Shown here one piece after another: positions 23,666-31,895 of a stretch of DNA of 33,934 nucleotides. Numbering within the stretch: position 1 is the stretch's first letter; each line of letters starts with the position of its first letter. The stretch comes from Lachnospiraceae bacterium UBA3772 (GTDB lineage: Bacteria > Bacillota > Clostridia > Lachnospirales > Lachnospiraceae). The stretch spans positions 1-33,934 of the forward strand of contig DFFQ01000047.1 of NCBI GenBank assembly GCA_002371025.1. Direction: 5' to 3'. The translations under genes and the position numbers were made by a program. Under the pieces are notes generated by a model that was not told the origin of the DNA, made no database searches, and saw nothing but the letters and a program-made list of their open reading frames with translations.

Positions 23666-25012
23666 TTACTTTATTACTATATCGCCTTCATTATTATAAT
23701 CCAGACCGCTTTCAAATGCACATTTTGCAGCATGATAAAGGTATGCTGTATCCTTTACCCCCTGAGTCTCATAAGGTGAATGCATTGCCAGCTGTGGAAG
23801 TCCAATATCAACTGACTTAACTGATATCTGGCTCTGAGCTATATTTCCTAATGTTGATCCCCCCAGCATATCTGATCTGTTAAAGAATGTCTGATAAGGA
23901 ATCTCATTTCTATCAAGAATTGTCTTAAAGATTGCTGATGAAACAGCATCTGTTGTATATTTCTGGTTTGCACTATACTTGATCACTATACCCTCATTAA
24001 GGTATGGTCTGTTGGTTGGATCTGACTTCTCAGCAAAATTTGGATGAACTGCATGAGCATTATCTGCTGATATCATATAGCTTCTATCAATTCTTCTCTT
24101 AGGTGATACCTCACTGAACACTTCGTTGATCCTGTCTATTACATCCTTAAGAAATGTTCCAGCAGCTCCCTGTTTTGATCCGCTTCCTACTTCTTCATTA
24201 TCAAATATTGCACATACAGCAGCACTGCTTTCTGGTGCAGCATCTATAAATCCTTTAAGTGAAGCATACGCAGATGAAAGATCATCTAAACCTTTACTTG
24301 AGATATATTCTCCATTAAGTCCGATCTTTGCTGCTTTCATTCTGTTATATAAATATAAATCTGTATCGATTATATCTTCTTCATTGACACCAAGTTCCGC
24401 TGCGATAAGATGAAGGAGCCGTGACTGATTCTTATCCTTATTCTCAGCTTTTTCTTTATCACCGGCATCTGTAAATAAAGGAAGGAGTTCTGTCTGAGCA
24501 TTTATCTTATGCCCCTGATTTGCATCTCTATCCATATGAATAGCAAGACTTGGAATTATAAGTAAATCCTTATCGATATCCACAAGTCTTGTTCTGATTC
24601 CTTCATCAGTTTTAATTATCACTCTTCCTGCCACAGATAAAGGTCTGTCAAACCAAGGATTTATAAGCATTCCGCCATATTTTTCTATATTAAGCTTAAC
24701 ATACTTATTTTCCACTACAATTTCTGCATTTGCCTTTATCTTAAAAACTGGAGAATCTGAATGGCTGGCCATTATCATAAACCCAGCAAAATCCTTCCTC
24801 GGGATTTCAAAAGCAATGATTGCTGAATCATTTCTCTTTACAAAATATTTTCTACCTGGGATTATATTCCAGTCATCTCTTTCATAAAGCTCTCTTGCGC
24901 CAGCTTCTATAAGCATTTCAGCGGCATTTTCTACAGCAAAAAATGCATTTGGACTCTTATCAAGGAAATTGATAAGTCCATTGTTTACTTCATCAAAATT
25001 GTATTCTTTCAT
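23666..25012 (-). CDS. M18 family aminopeptidase (aspartyl aminopeptidase type)
   Basis: The 448-aa length is usual for M18 (PF02127) enzymes, dodecameric cytoplasmic zinc aminopeptidases that remove N-terminal, often acidic, residues in peptide turnover. The metal and catalytic motifs are present: MASHSDSPVFKIK (first His), LDDLSSAYASLKG (bridging Asp), CAIFDNEEVGSGSKQGA (general base Glu and ligand Glu), FFNRSDMLGGSTLGNI and the last His in LAMHSPYETQGVKD. The N-terminal NAFFAVENAAEML and WFDRPLSVAGRV segments also fit. The start has AAAGGA 10 bases upstream and a sigma-A promoter at 25070-25097. The metallophosphoesterase gene follows 33 bp later. Confidence 0.92.
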   Translation of the reverse strand: MKEYNFDEVNNGLINFLDKSPNAFFAVENAAEMLIEAGARELYERDDWNIIPGRKYFVKRNDSAIIAFEIPRKDFAGFMIMASHSDSPVFKIKANAEIVVENKYVKLNIEKYGGMLINPWFDRPLSVAGRVIIKTDEGIRTRLVDIDKDLLIIPSLAIHMDRDANQGHKINAQTELLPLFTDAGDKEKAENKDKNQSRLLHLIAAELGVNEEDIIDTDLYLYNRMKAAKIGLNGEYISSKGLDDLSSAYASLKGFIDAAPESSAAVCAIFDNEEVGSGSKQGAAGTFLKDVIDRINEVFSEVSPKRRIDRSYMISADNAHAVHPNFAEKSDPTNRPYLNEGIVIKYSANQKYTTDAVSSAIFKTILDRNEIPYQTFFNRSDMLGGSTLGNIAQSQISVKSVDIGLPQLAMHSPYETQGVKDTAYLYHAAKCAFESGLDYNNEGDIVIK

Positions 25013-25069
25013 AATGGTCTTTCCTTTAAAGATAAATTATCCCTAAATACTTTTATCCCTCAAATATAA

Positions 25070-25097
25070 TTTTAGTTTTTTCACAAAAAATCGTCAA
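25070..25097 (-). promoter_or_regulatory. Sigma-A promoter for the M18 aminopeptidase gene
   Basis: On the minus strand TTGACG (complement of 25092-25097) and TAAAAT (complement of 25070-25075) are 16 bp apart, about 58 bp before the start codon. It is back to back with the LacI-type promoter. Confidence 0.6.
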
Positions 25098-25152
25098 GGA
25101 AGTAAATATATATTGTATGATTTATTTACAATTTTATTTCATTTATGTTATA

Positions 25153-25182
25153 TTGACATAAGATAAAAAAATAATTTATAAT
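25153..25182 (+). promoter_or_regulatory. Consensus sigma-A promoter for the LacI-type gene
   Basis: A perfect TTGACA (25153-25158) and a perfect TATAAT (25177-25182) are 18 bp apart, with the start codon at 25234. It is the best promoter in the window. Confidence 0.85.
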
Positions 25183-25194
25183 ATCAGATGAGTG

Positions 25195-25211
25195 AAACGC
25201 TTAAATCGTTT
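25195..25211. promoter_or_regulatory. Operator-like palindrome in the LacI-type leader
   Basis: AAACG (25195-25199) and CGTTT (25207-25211) form an inverted repeat around a 7-base AT-rich centre, just downstream of the expected transcription start. AAACG/CGTTT arms are typical of LacI-family operators, although the centre is longer than usual. Autorepression is inferred. Confidence 0.45.
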
Positions 25212-25233
25212 TATAAGTCGAGGGGTATATAAT

Positions 25234-26043
25234 ATGGCAAGAGATAAAGTAACAATTAGGGAAGTAGCAAATGCTGCAGGAGTGTCAATTGCTACTGTTT
25301 CCTATGTAATAAACAATCGTACAGATGTAAAAATTTCAAATGAAACAAGGAAGAAAGTACTTCAGGTTATTAATCTTCTTGATTATACTCCGAATGCAGC
25401 AGCTAAAGCCCTTGCTGCAAATCAGTCAAACAGAAAAAGTCAGCTGGCATTTTTTAATGCATCACTTCAGTCTTCACTAAATAGCGCTGAAAGTTTTCTT
25501 ATATTCCAGTGTCTTTCAAATTATTTTCATAAGAAGGGATTTGAGATCCTCCTTCTTAATAATGAAACCTATGACAAATGTGATCAGGCAGATACCATTA
25601 TCTGCTACAACATAAATCGCGATGATTTTATGAAGCTTGGTGATAATAACTTTATCCCACTCATTGCTTTGGATTGTATGATAAATGATCCTATCTTTTT
25701 CCAGATCAATGCTGCACCTGAAACACTTGTTGAAAATGCAAGAAAACAGTTTGGCAGAAAGAAATATATTTCATTAATGCTTGATACAGAAAATAAAGAG
25801 AAGAAACATTTTTACACATCTTCTCTTCCAAATATGCATTTTACATCCGATATCAAGGAAATCTTATCCTATGAGGATCAGAATATTCTTGTTTATGAGA
25901 AAGTTCTTTATGATCTCTTAAAGGAAAAGAATAATGTATGCTATGTTCCATCTCTTTCTGAAGAGAAGCTTGAAAAGCTAGAGCAGTGTATTGATACAGC
26001 TATAAAAAAAGCTCACAAAGAAAATTATAATGTGCTTATGTAA
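25234..26043 (+). CDS. LacI-family regulator with shortened effector domain
   Basis: The 269-aa protein begins MARDKVTIREVANAAGVSIA, then TVSYVINNRTDVKISNETR and LLDYTPNAAAKALA, a clear LacI helix-turn-helix and hinge. The remaining 205 residues (LAFFNASLQSSLNSAESFLI, FHKKGFEILLLNNE, TIICYNINRDDF) align only with the first lobe and parts of the second lobe of a periplasmic-binding-like domain. Family members are usually 330-345 aa, so part of the sugar-binding domain is missing or replaced. The start has GAGGGG 8 bases upstream. The gene is monocistronic between a consensus promoter and a terminator, and divergent from the M18 gene. No sugar operon is adjacent, so it may be autoregulatory or a distant regulator. 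Confidence 0.87.
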   Translation: MARDKVTIREVANAAGVSIATVSYVINNRTDVKISNETRKKVLQVINLLDYTPNAAAKALAANQSNRKSQLAFFNASLQSSLNSAESFLIFQCLSNYFHKKGFEILLLNNETYDKCDQADTIICYNINRDDFMKLGDNNFIPLIALDCMINDPIFFQINAAPETLVENARKQFGRKKYISLMLDTENKEKKHFYTSSLPNMHFTSDIKEILSYEDQNILVYEKVLYDLLKEKNNVCYVPSLSEEKLEKLEQCIDTAIKKAHKENYNVLM

Positions 26044-26104
26044 CTTAATAATCTTTATATTTATTGGATTAATTTATATAATATGAAAACAAACAAAATA
26101 TATC

Positions 26105-26136
26105 AAAAAACGAGTGGCATACGCCGCTCGTTTTTT
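26105..26136. terminator. Bidirectional intrinsic terminator between LacI-type and pilin-like genes
   Basis: AAAAAA, then an 8-bp stem (CGAGTGGC/GCCGCTCG with one G-U pair, loop ATAC), then TTTTTT. The symmetry serves both the plus-strand regulator and the minus-strand pilin-like gene. Confidence 0.92.
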
Positions 26137-26149
26137 GTGATTATTATTT

Positions 26150-26893
26150 TTACTTTAATTTATCACTCCACAAATCATTCCAAAAACCGCCCTCTTGAAT
26201 TGTGTTATTACTATATTTTGTTCCATTATAACAAATAAGATAATACTGCATTCTCTTTCCTTTTAATTCGCCTTTGGTAAACACATTAACAGCATTAATA
26301 GTATCATTAATACTATTACTACCATTATGACTGTAATTTCTAGGACTATCTTCAGTCCACTGTCCATTAAAGTAAAAAAGCATTTTTGAATCCTTTGTTT
26401 CTTTATATATAGCATAAAAAACTGTATATTTATCATGCTTCGTCATATTAACGCCCTGCATTAAAGAATTAAAACTGGATCCAGGATTGTTGGCATTACT
26501 TCCAATACCTATAAGGAAAAGGAATGGTTCTTCATCCTCAGACATTCCAAGTAAACTAAGAACTCTCTTTTTAAAACTTGATGTGGTGATATCCTGATCC
26601 CCATTATTTTTTGAACCAGCGGCATTACCATCGCTTGATTTTCTTCTTGCTTCAGGAATAACAGGTGTTTCTGTTGGAACGTCGCCATTTTTAGCATATA
26701 AATCAATCAATTCAGACTGTACCGCCTCAAGCATTTGCCTTGCTCTGGCCAAATCTTTTTTATTTCTTGCTTTTTCAATATATCCAAGCAAAACTGGTAC
26801 AAGTACGGCCGCAAGCACTGCAAGAATAACCAGTACAACGATAAGTTCTACTAAAGTAAAACCTTTATTCTTTTTTCGCTTTTCTCTCATCAT
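26150..26893 (-). CDS. Type IV pilin-like protein with prepilin signal
   Basis: The 247-aa protein has a class III signal: a basic leader MMREKRKKNKG followed by FTLVELIVVLVILAVLAAV, the prepilin peptidase site (G|F) with Glu at +5 and the hydrophobic spine helix. Then comes a helical region (ARNKKDLARARQMLEAVQ), a Ser/Asn-rich middle and a globular C-terminus with QYYLICYNGTKYS. Mature pilins or pseudopilins are membrane-embedded and polymerise in pili or secretion systems. No pilus assembly ATPase, platform protein or prepilin peptidase gene is in the window, so it is an orphan here. The ribosome binding site is poor (TAGAG, close to the start), so translation may be low. It ends at a bidirectional terminator. 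Confidence 0.82.
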   Translation of the reverse strand: MMREKRKKNKGFTLVELIVVLVILAVLAAVLVPVLLGYIEKARNKKDLARARQMLEAVQSELIDLYAKNGDVPTETPVIPEARRKSSDGNAAGSKNNGDQDITTSSFKKRVLSLLGMSEDEEPFLFLIGIGSNANNPGSSFNSLMQGVNMTKHDKYTVFYAIYKETKDSKMLFYFNGQWTEDSPRNYSHNGSNSINDTINAVNVFTKGELKGKRMQYYLICYNGTKYSNNTIQEGGFWNDLWSDKLK

Positions 26894-27004
26894 ACTCTAA
26901 CACTATGCGTTTCTCCTAACCCGCATTTTCCCTTTCAAAACTCACTTTCCATATGTCTTAAATAATTTCCACTTTCTCACTAATTATCTGTCAAAATTTT
27001 CAAT

Positions 27005-27055
27005 AAAAAACATGCACTTTCTAAAAATAATTATATATTTAAGAAAGATGCATGT
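27005..27055 (-). terminator. Intrinsic terminator of corA
   Basis: On the minus strand ACATGCA-T-CTTTCT pairs with AGAAAGTGCATGT (one bulged base), with an AT-rich loop that can extend the stem, followed by TTTTTT (complement of 27005-27010). Confidence 0.8.
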
Positions 27056-27110
27056 CAATTAACGTTATGTAAACCTTATGTGATATTTTTATGCCTCTTA
27101 ATTTTTCTTA

Positions 27111-28028
27111 TTATAGCAATTTTTTCTTCTTAAAGAATAGCAATCCGCAGATGATTATAAGAGTACTTACACCTATAACAATTGGATATCCCCATCTTGT
27201 ATCAAGTTCAGGCATATATTTGAAATTCATTCCATACCAGCCTACTATAAGTGTAAGAGGCATAAAAATAGTTGTAACTATTGTAAGGATAGTCATTATC
27301 CTGTTCTGCTTTACTTCAATCTGAGTACGGTACATATCGCGAAGCTGCATGGTGTAATCTCTAAGTGATGCTGCAAAATCGTGAAGTCTGGTCACCCTGT
27401 CAGTAAAAAGTCTGAAATACCTTGTATTCTCATGCTTAAAGAAGTTATTTTCATTTTCCTGGAATTCCTGACCTAAATCCACCAGCTGTTCGTAATGGAT
27501 CCTAAGATTTCTCAGATCATTTCTTATCTCATTTACTCTTGTTAAGTCTGTCTCTGTAGAAGGATCCAGAATATCTTCCTCTATATCAGCCAGCTCTGTT
27601 TCATAACTTTCTAGAATATGAAGGTCTCGATTTATTATTGTTTCAAGGAAATCATAGATAAATCTTTCAAGACTTGGCATTCTCCACTTTTTTGTGCGAG
27701 CTATTCTCTTTAAAATCCTTGCTACTACTCCTGTAGAATCAATAAAAACCATGCCCCTTTCATCCAGAGCGAAGGCATATTGATAATCATCTCCACATAT
27801 ATCTCTTCTGCTTGGAACTGAAAATGTTCCAGTAAGAGAATCATAGTTTACTTCCGCTTTTGTATTATGAATATCCTCTGTATTGATATCCATTTCAATT
27901 CCCATATCAAATCTGTTCTGCTGATTTTTCCACTCTTCCATATCCAGCACTGCAACATACTGATACTCGCCTTTTTTTATTTCTTCAAATGTACATTCTG
28001 TAAGTGTTTCTTTTATAAGATAATACAT
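27111..28028 (-). CDS. CorA-family divalent cation transporter
   Basis: The 305-aa protein has a large cytoplasmic N-terminal alpha/beta domain, a long coiled-coil-like helix (RVNEIRNDLRNLRIHYEQLV) and two C-terminal transmembrane helices. The selectivity-loop signature YGMNF follows the first helix (LTLIVGWYGMNFKYM), and the protein ends in a basic FFKKKKLL tail. CorA pentamers move Mg2+ and sometimes Co2+ or Ni2+ across the inner membrane. The start at 28028 has GGAGG 8 bases upstream; the longer frame to 28088 does not fit. It has its own extended -10 promoter and terminator and is divergent from the LytTR gene. Confidence 0.93.
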   Translation of the reverse strand: MYYLIKETLTECTFEEIKKGEYQYVAVLDMEEWKNQQNRFDMGIEMDINTEDIHNTKAEVNYDSLTGTFSVPSRRDICGDDYQYAFALDERGMVFIDSTGVVARILKRIARTKKWRMPSLERFIYDFLETIINRDLHILESYETELADIEEDILDPSTETDLTRVNEIRNDLRNLRIHYEQLVDLGQEFQENENNFFKHENTRYFRLFTDRVTRLHDFAASLRDYTMQLRDMYRTQIEVKQNRIMTILTIVTTIFMPLTLIVGWYGMNFKYMPELDTRWGYPIVIGVSTLIIICGLLFFKKKKLL

Positions 28029-28051
28029 GGCATTTACCTCCATTCTTACAT

Positions 28052-28060
28052 AGTATATCA
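28052..28060 (-). promoter_or_regulatory. Extended -10 promoter for corA
   Basis: The minus strand reads TGATATACT (complement of 28052-28060), an extended -10 without a clear -35, giving a leader of under 30 bases. Confidence 0.4.
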
Positions 28061-28090
28061 CAAACCTGTCTCGCCTTGCGACAATCACTA

Positions 28091-28118
28091 TTGCAAAAGC
28101 CTTTCTATATGATATATT
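28091..28118 (+). promoter_or_regulatory. Candidate promoter for the LytTR regulator
   Basis: TTGCAA (28091-28096) and TATATT (28113-28118) are 16 bp apart, 46 bp before the start codon. The -35 is a 4/6 match. Confidence 0.4.
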
Positions 28119-28163
28119 GGATATAAGGTTAATGAAAAAAATACTAGGGGGAAACTATTTTCG

Positions 28164-28904
28164 ATGCTGAATCTTGAATTTGCAATATGTGATACAGACT
28201 CATTATTTTGTGATAGGTTATCTAAAGATATTCTTAAATATTCAATTAATAATATTAAATTTAATATTACTACTCACTCATACTGTTCTTCATCAGAATT
28301 GATAAATGATATTTTTAAAAAAAATTTTGCTCTTTATTTTATCAATTTAAAAGTTGGAGAAACTTCGGGAATACTACTTGCTAAAACAATCCGCAGTATG
28401 ACTTTAACCAATAGCTCTATTATTTTTACAGGAGAAGAAAACACTAATCTTTATAATTTAACAGACATTCTGTCTGTACATCCATATTCATTCTTATCTA
28501 AGGATTCTAATTATGAACAGCTTTATAAACTACTAAATGATTATTGCAATGATTATTATAACCCTCATCATGCATATACTTTAATAAGAAATAATGATTC
28601 AATTAAACAAATAGATTTAGCAAATTTGATCTACATAAGCAAAACCGGAATCAATAGTCAGCATATATCCTTTCACACGACTGATGGAATAACAACAATA
28701 TATGGAAGTCTCTTCCATTGGAATGAAAGACTTATTCCACTTGGTTTTTTCCCTAGCTATAGAGGCTTTCTAGTCAATCCAGCTTTTGTTGATCATATCG
28801 TTGATCATTTACTCTTTTTGACTAACGGAGAGGTACTTCCTCTGAATAAAGCCTGTGAAAAAAAACTAAAAGATACTCTTATTAATAATATAATTACAAT
28901 ATAA
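28164..28904 (+). CDS. LytTR-type regulator with receiver lacking the phospho-acceptor Asp
   Basis: The 246-aa protein has an N-terminal receiver-like domain (about 1-125) and a C-terminal LytTR DNA-binding domain (about 138-240: LIYISKTGINSQHISFHTTD, GFFPSYRGFLVNPAFVDHI, LPLNKACEKKL). The acidic pair at the start is kept (CDTD, Asp10/Asp12) and the switch residues Thr89 and Lys113 are present. The position that is Asp in the usual FLDI motif is Asn61 (FINL, codon AAT). The domain therefore cannot be phosphorylated in the standard way. No histidine kinase is adjacent. It probably works as a phosphorylation-independent or orphan regulator; its target is unknown. AT content is higher than in neighbouring genes. 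GGGGGA lies 11 bases upstream of the start. It converges on the ATPase gene. Confidence 0.85.
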   Translation: MLNLEFAICDTDSLFCDRLSKDILKYSINNIKFNITTHSYCSSSELINDIFKKNFALYFINLKVGETSGILLAKTIRSMTLTNSSIIFTGEENTNLYNLTDILSVHPYSFLSKDSNYEQLYKLLNDYCNDYYNPHHAYTLIRNNDSIKQIDLANLIYISKTGINSQHISFHTTDGITTIYGSLFHWNERLIPLGFFPSYRGFLVNPAFVDHIVDHLLFLTNGEVLPLNKACEKKLKDTLINNIITI

Positions 28905-28934
28905 AAAGAACCACAGTTTGTTGCTGTGGTTCTT
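28903..28934 (-). terminator. Intrinsic terminator of the P-type ATPase gene
   Basis: AAGAACCACAG (28906-28916) pairs with CTGTGGTTCTT (28924-28934), and the minus strand continues with five Ts. It overlaps the LytTR stop codon. The plus strand has no T-run, so LytTR termination there is weaker. Confidence 0.85.
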
Positions 28935-28940
28935 CCAACA

Positions 28941-31568
28941 TTATTTTATATTTTCTTTAACAAGTTTTATTATCTGAACAAGAACTGTTGGGGCTACTGC
29001 AAGTCCAAGGATCTGTATGATTTCTGTCTTACCAAGAACAGATACAGCAAAAAGATTTCTTCCTACTACTGTAAATACAGATAATGCCACAAGAATTGTT
29101 CCTATCAAAAATGCGCCTAAGCTATATGGATTCTTTCTAAATCCCAACTTGATCAAGCTTCCCTTTCCTCTGCAGTTAAAACCATGGAAAAGTCTTGCCA
29201 TAGTAAGAGTAAGGAATGCCATAGTGCATGCCATTGCCGGGCTTACTTTATGTCCAATAAGATATGCAACAACAACCACAACAGAAATAAGTGCCCCCTG
29301 AAGAATCATCTTTATATTAAATGACTTATCCATAAGATTTGCCTTTGGATCACGTGGAGCTGCTTTAAGAACCTCTCCTTCATCCGGTTCCATACCAATA
29401 GCAAGGGCTGGAAGTGAATCTGTTACAAGGTTAATAAATAAAAGCTGTACCGCTTTAAATGGTACCGAAAGTCCTGCAAATGATGTAAAAAGTACTGTAA
29501 GAATAGCTGCAAGATTTCCTGAAAGCAGGAAAAGTATTGTATTCTTAATGTTTGCATATACAGTTCGACCATTTGCTACAGCTTTGATTATTGTAGCAAA
29601 GTTATCATCTGAAAGGATCATAGAAGCAGCATCTTTAGATACTTCTGTTCCGGTGATACCCATGGCAACACCGATATCTGCCTGTTTTAAGGCTGGCGCA
29701 TCATTTACACCGTCACCAGTCATTGATACGATCTTACCTTTTTTCTGCCATGCATCTACTATACGGATTTTATTCTCAGGTGAAACTCTGGCATATACTG
29801 ATATTTTTTCAATCTTTTCAGCAAGTTCCTCATCTGTCATTGCATCAAGTTCCATACCGGTAACTGCCATATCACCCTCTTCAAATATTCCGATCTGACG
29901 TGCGATTGCTCTGGCTGTGATCTTATGATCACCTGTTATCATTATTGTTCTTATACCAGCTGAATGAGCATTCTTAACTGCTTCCACAGATTCCGGTCTT
30001 GGTGGATCCATCTCTGAAATGAGTCCCAGGAAAATATAATCTTTTTCTGTTTCAAGGTTAAGTTCTTCATCTGTTTCTTTATAAGCAAATGCCAGAACTC
30101 TGAGCCCATTTTCTGAAAATATACGGTTCTGATCCTTGATTTTTTTCTTATCTTCATCTGTAATAGGACGGATCTTGTCATCCTTTAATCGAATCTCTTT
30201 ACATCTTTCTAAAAGCACATCTAAAGCACCTTTAGTAAATACTGTAGGCACTCCGTGAATATAATGCTTTGTACTCATAAGCTTACGATCTGAGTCAAAT
30301 GGAACTTCTCCATGTCTTACAAGCATTTCTCTAAGGTCATCTGTGCTAAGATGAAGATCATCGCCACCCTTTTTAAATCCGTTAACATGACGGAACATTT
30401 CAAGGAGTGCATATTCTGTAGGATCTCCGATTCCCTTACCATCAACAATTGAAGAATCATTTGTAAGAGCTGCGCTATAAAGCATGTATCTATGTAACTG
30501 CTGTTTTAAATCCATATCTTCAGGCTTTAAAACTTCTTCACCAATATAGATTTCCTGAACTGTCATTTTGTTCTGTGTGAGTGTTCCAGTTTTATCTGAA
30601 CATATAACAGATACACATCCAAGAGATTCAACAGCTGCAAGACTCTTTATTATGGCATTTTCCTGAGCCATCTTACGGGTTCCCATAGCCTGAACGATAG
30701 TGACTATTGAACCAAGAGCTTCTGGAATAGCTGCAACTGCAAGTGCTACTGCAAAAAGGAGTGCATCTAACACTTTCATTCCCTGGATCATTTCAATTCC
30801 AAATACAAGAGCTGAAATGATAAGAATTCCCACTGCAAGTCTGCCTGAAAAACGATTTAAGCTTTCCTGTAAAGGAGTTTTCTTCTCCTTTGTCTTATTC
30901 ATAAGTGTTGCAATCTTACCGATTTCAGTTTTCATTCCTGTTTCTGTAACACAGATAACTGCTCTTCCGTAAGTTACAAGGCTTCCTGAATAAACCATGT
31001 TAAGACGATCTGCTAATGCAGTCTCTTTATCAAATGTAACTTCTTTTTTATCTATATTTGTAGATTCTCCAGTAAGTGATGCTTCATTTACCTGAAGAGA
31101 ATAGTTTTCAATTATACGTCCATCTGCAGCAATAATGTCACCAGCTTCTGCGATAACGATATCACCAGGTACTAAGTTCTGTGATTCAATTTCTTCCTTG
31201 ATACCATTTCTCATTACTTTAACATGTGGTGAAGATAATTTCTTTAATGCATCCAGTGATTTCTGCGCCTTTACTTCCTGCAGAGTTCCTAATACCGCAT
31301 TAAGCATGAGTACTGCAACTATAACTAATGTACTTTTTACATCCCCTGTAATTGCAGATATTACTGCTGCTATAATAAGAACAATAACCAGTAGATCCTT
31401 AAACTGCTTAAGGAAAATCTGAAGAGGTGTCTTCTTCTCTCCTTCTTCTAATTTGTTCTTACCATACTTAGCTAGTCGATCTTCCACCTGCTCTTTAGTA
31501 AGACCGTCGGAACTGCTGTCCATTTCTTTAAGAAGTTCCTTCGTTTCCATCTGATACCATTGTTTCAT
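28941..31568 (-). CDS. P2-type cation-transporting ATPase, probable Mn2+/Ca2+ exporter
   Basis: The 875-aa protein has the full P2 ATPase layout: cation ATPase N-domain, actuator LTGES, M4 ion site IPEAL (Glu283; SERCA has PEGL), phosphorylation site CSDKTGTLT (Asp325), nucleotide-binding GDPTEYALLE and KGALDVLLE, hinge TGDGVNDAPALKQADIGVAM, and M6 NLVTDSLPALAIGMEP with Asn and Asp of the Ca2+-type site. It pumps divalent cations out of the cytoplasm. By sequence alone it would be called a Ca2+ ATPase, but a yybP-ykoY riboswitch in its leader points to Mn2+ as the regulating, and probably transported, ion. The start at 31568 has GGAG 7 bases upstream; ATG at 31574 is too close to it. It is monocistronic between the riboswitch and its terminator. 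Confidence 0.92.
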   Translation of the reverse strand: MKQWYQMETKELLKEMDSSSDGLTKEQVEDRLAKYGKNKLEEGEKKTPLQIFLKQFKDLLVIVLIIAAVISAITGDVKSTLVIVAVLMLNAVLGTLQEVKAQKSLDALKKLSSPHVKVMRNGIKEEIESQNLVPGDIVIAEAGDIIAADGRIIENYSLQVNEASLTGESTNIDKKEVTFDKETALADRLNMVYSGSLVTYGRAVICVTETGMKTEIGKIATLMNKTKEKKTPLQESLNRFSGRLAVGILIISALVFGIEMIQGMKVLDALLFAVALAVAAIPEALGSIVTIVQAMGTRKMAQENAIIKSLAAVESLGCVSVICSDKTGTLTQNKMTVQEIYIGEEVLKPEDMDLKQQLHRYMLYSAALTNDSSIVDGKGIGDPTEYALLEMFRHVNGFKKGGDDLHLSTDDLREMLVRHGEVPFDSDRKLMSTKHYIHGVPTVFTKGALDVLLERCKEIRLKDDKIRPITDEDKKKIKDQNRIFSENGLRVLAFAYKETDEELNLETEKDYIFLGLISEMDPPRPESVEAVKNAHSAGIRTIMITGDHKITARAIARQIGIFEEGDMAVTGMELDAMTDEELAEKIEKISVYARVSPENKIRIVDAWQKKGKIVSMTGDGVNDAPALKQADIGVAMGITGTEVSKDAASMILSDDNFATIIKAVANGRTVYANIKNTILFLLSGNLAAILTVLFTSFAGLSVPFKAVQLLFINLVTDSLPALAIGMEPDEGEVLKAAPRDPKANLMDKSFNIKMILQGALISVVVVVAYLIGHKVSPAMACTMAFLTLTMARLFHGFNCRGKGSLIKLGFRKNPYSLGAFLIGTILVALSVFTVVGRNLFAVSVLGKTEIIQILGLAVAPTVLVQIIKLVKENIK

Positions 31569-31628
31569 ACACATTCTCCTCTCAACTTTTACAAAATGTA
31601 TCTATGATGTTTTTTATCTAACAAGGCG

Positions 31629-31687
31629 AAAAAAAAGAGACTTTCGTGTAGAGGGATTTCCTTTGGAAATTCTCTGCACAAAGTCTC
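31629..31687 (-). terminator. Riboswitch-controlled leader terminator before the P-type ATPase
   Basis: On the minus strand GAGACTTT...ATTTCC (31687 to 31665) pairs with GGAAAT...AAAGTCTC (31661 to 31637), about 21 bp with small bulges, followed by eight Ts (complement of 31629-31636). The 5' arm includes the 3' strand of riboswitch helix P1 (31676-31683), so the two structures exclude each other. Confidence 0.88.
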
Positions 31688-31776
31688 ATCACCATTCTAT
31701 ATATTAACTGGTATAACCTGCCATCCTTTACGGAGTGGTTTGTTGACAAGGTTATTTTGATTACTCCCCTATATGC
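31676..31776 (-). ncRNA. yybP-ykoY manganese riboswitch
   Basis: The minus-strand leader matches the yybP-ykoY design. P1 strand GCATATAG (31776 to 31769) pairs with CTTTGTGC (31683 to 31676). The signature loop GGGGAGTA lies at 31762-31769. The second conserved loop TGTCAACA (ending at 31741) sits inside a helix ATAACCT/AGGTTAT (31749-31755/31713-31719) capped by a CCACTCC-GTAAA-GGATGG hairpin. A short ACCA/TGGT helix and GATGAGACTTT close the fold. Known members bind Mn2+ and stabilise P1. Here P1 formation would block the terminator at 31629-31687, so Mn2+ should turn the ATPase gene on. I judged this by eye; no covariance search was run. Confidence 0.85.
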
Positions 31777-31812
31777 TCTTTATTTATTCGCCTGTTTAAA
31801 GACAATGTAGCA

Positions 31813-31841
31813 AGGATACCACAAAAAACATTCATCGTCAA
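31813..31841 (-). promoter_or_regulatory. Promoter for the riboswitch-P-type ATPase transcript
   Basis: On the minus strand TTGACG (complement of 31836-31841) and TATCCT (complement of 31813-31818) are 17 bp apart and would start transcription about 30 bases before the riboswitch P1 helix. Confidence 0.6.
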
Positions 31842-31895
31842 GCTAAACCATTTTAATTTAATTGGCCAAATCATTACCTGTTTAACGTTAAATTG

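Noticed and set aside
31883..31892. Palindrome TTAACGTTAA just after the prfC stop
   Set aside because: Short AT-rich palindrome without a T-run; not a convincing terminator or operator.
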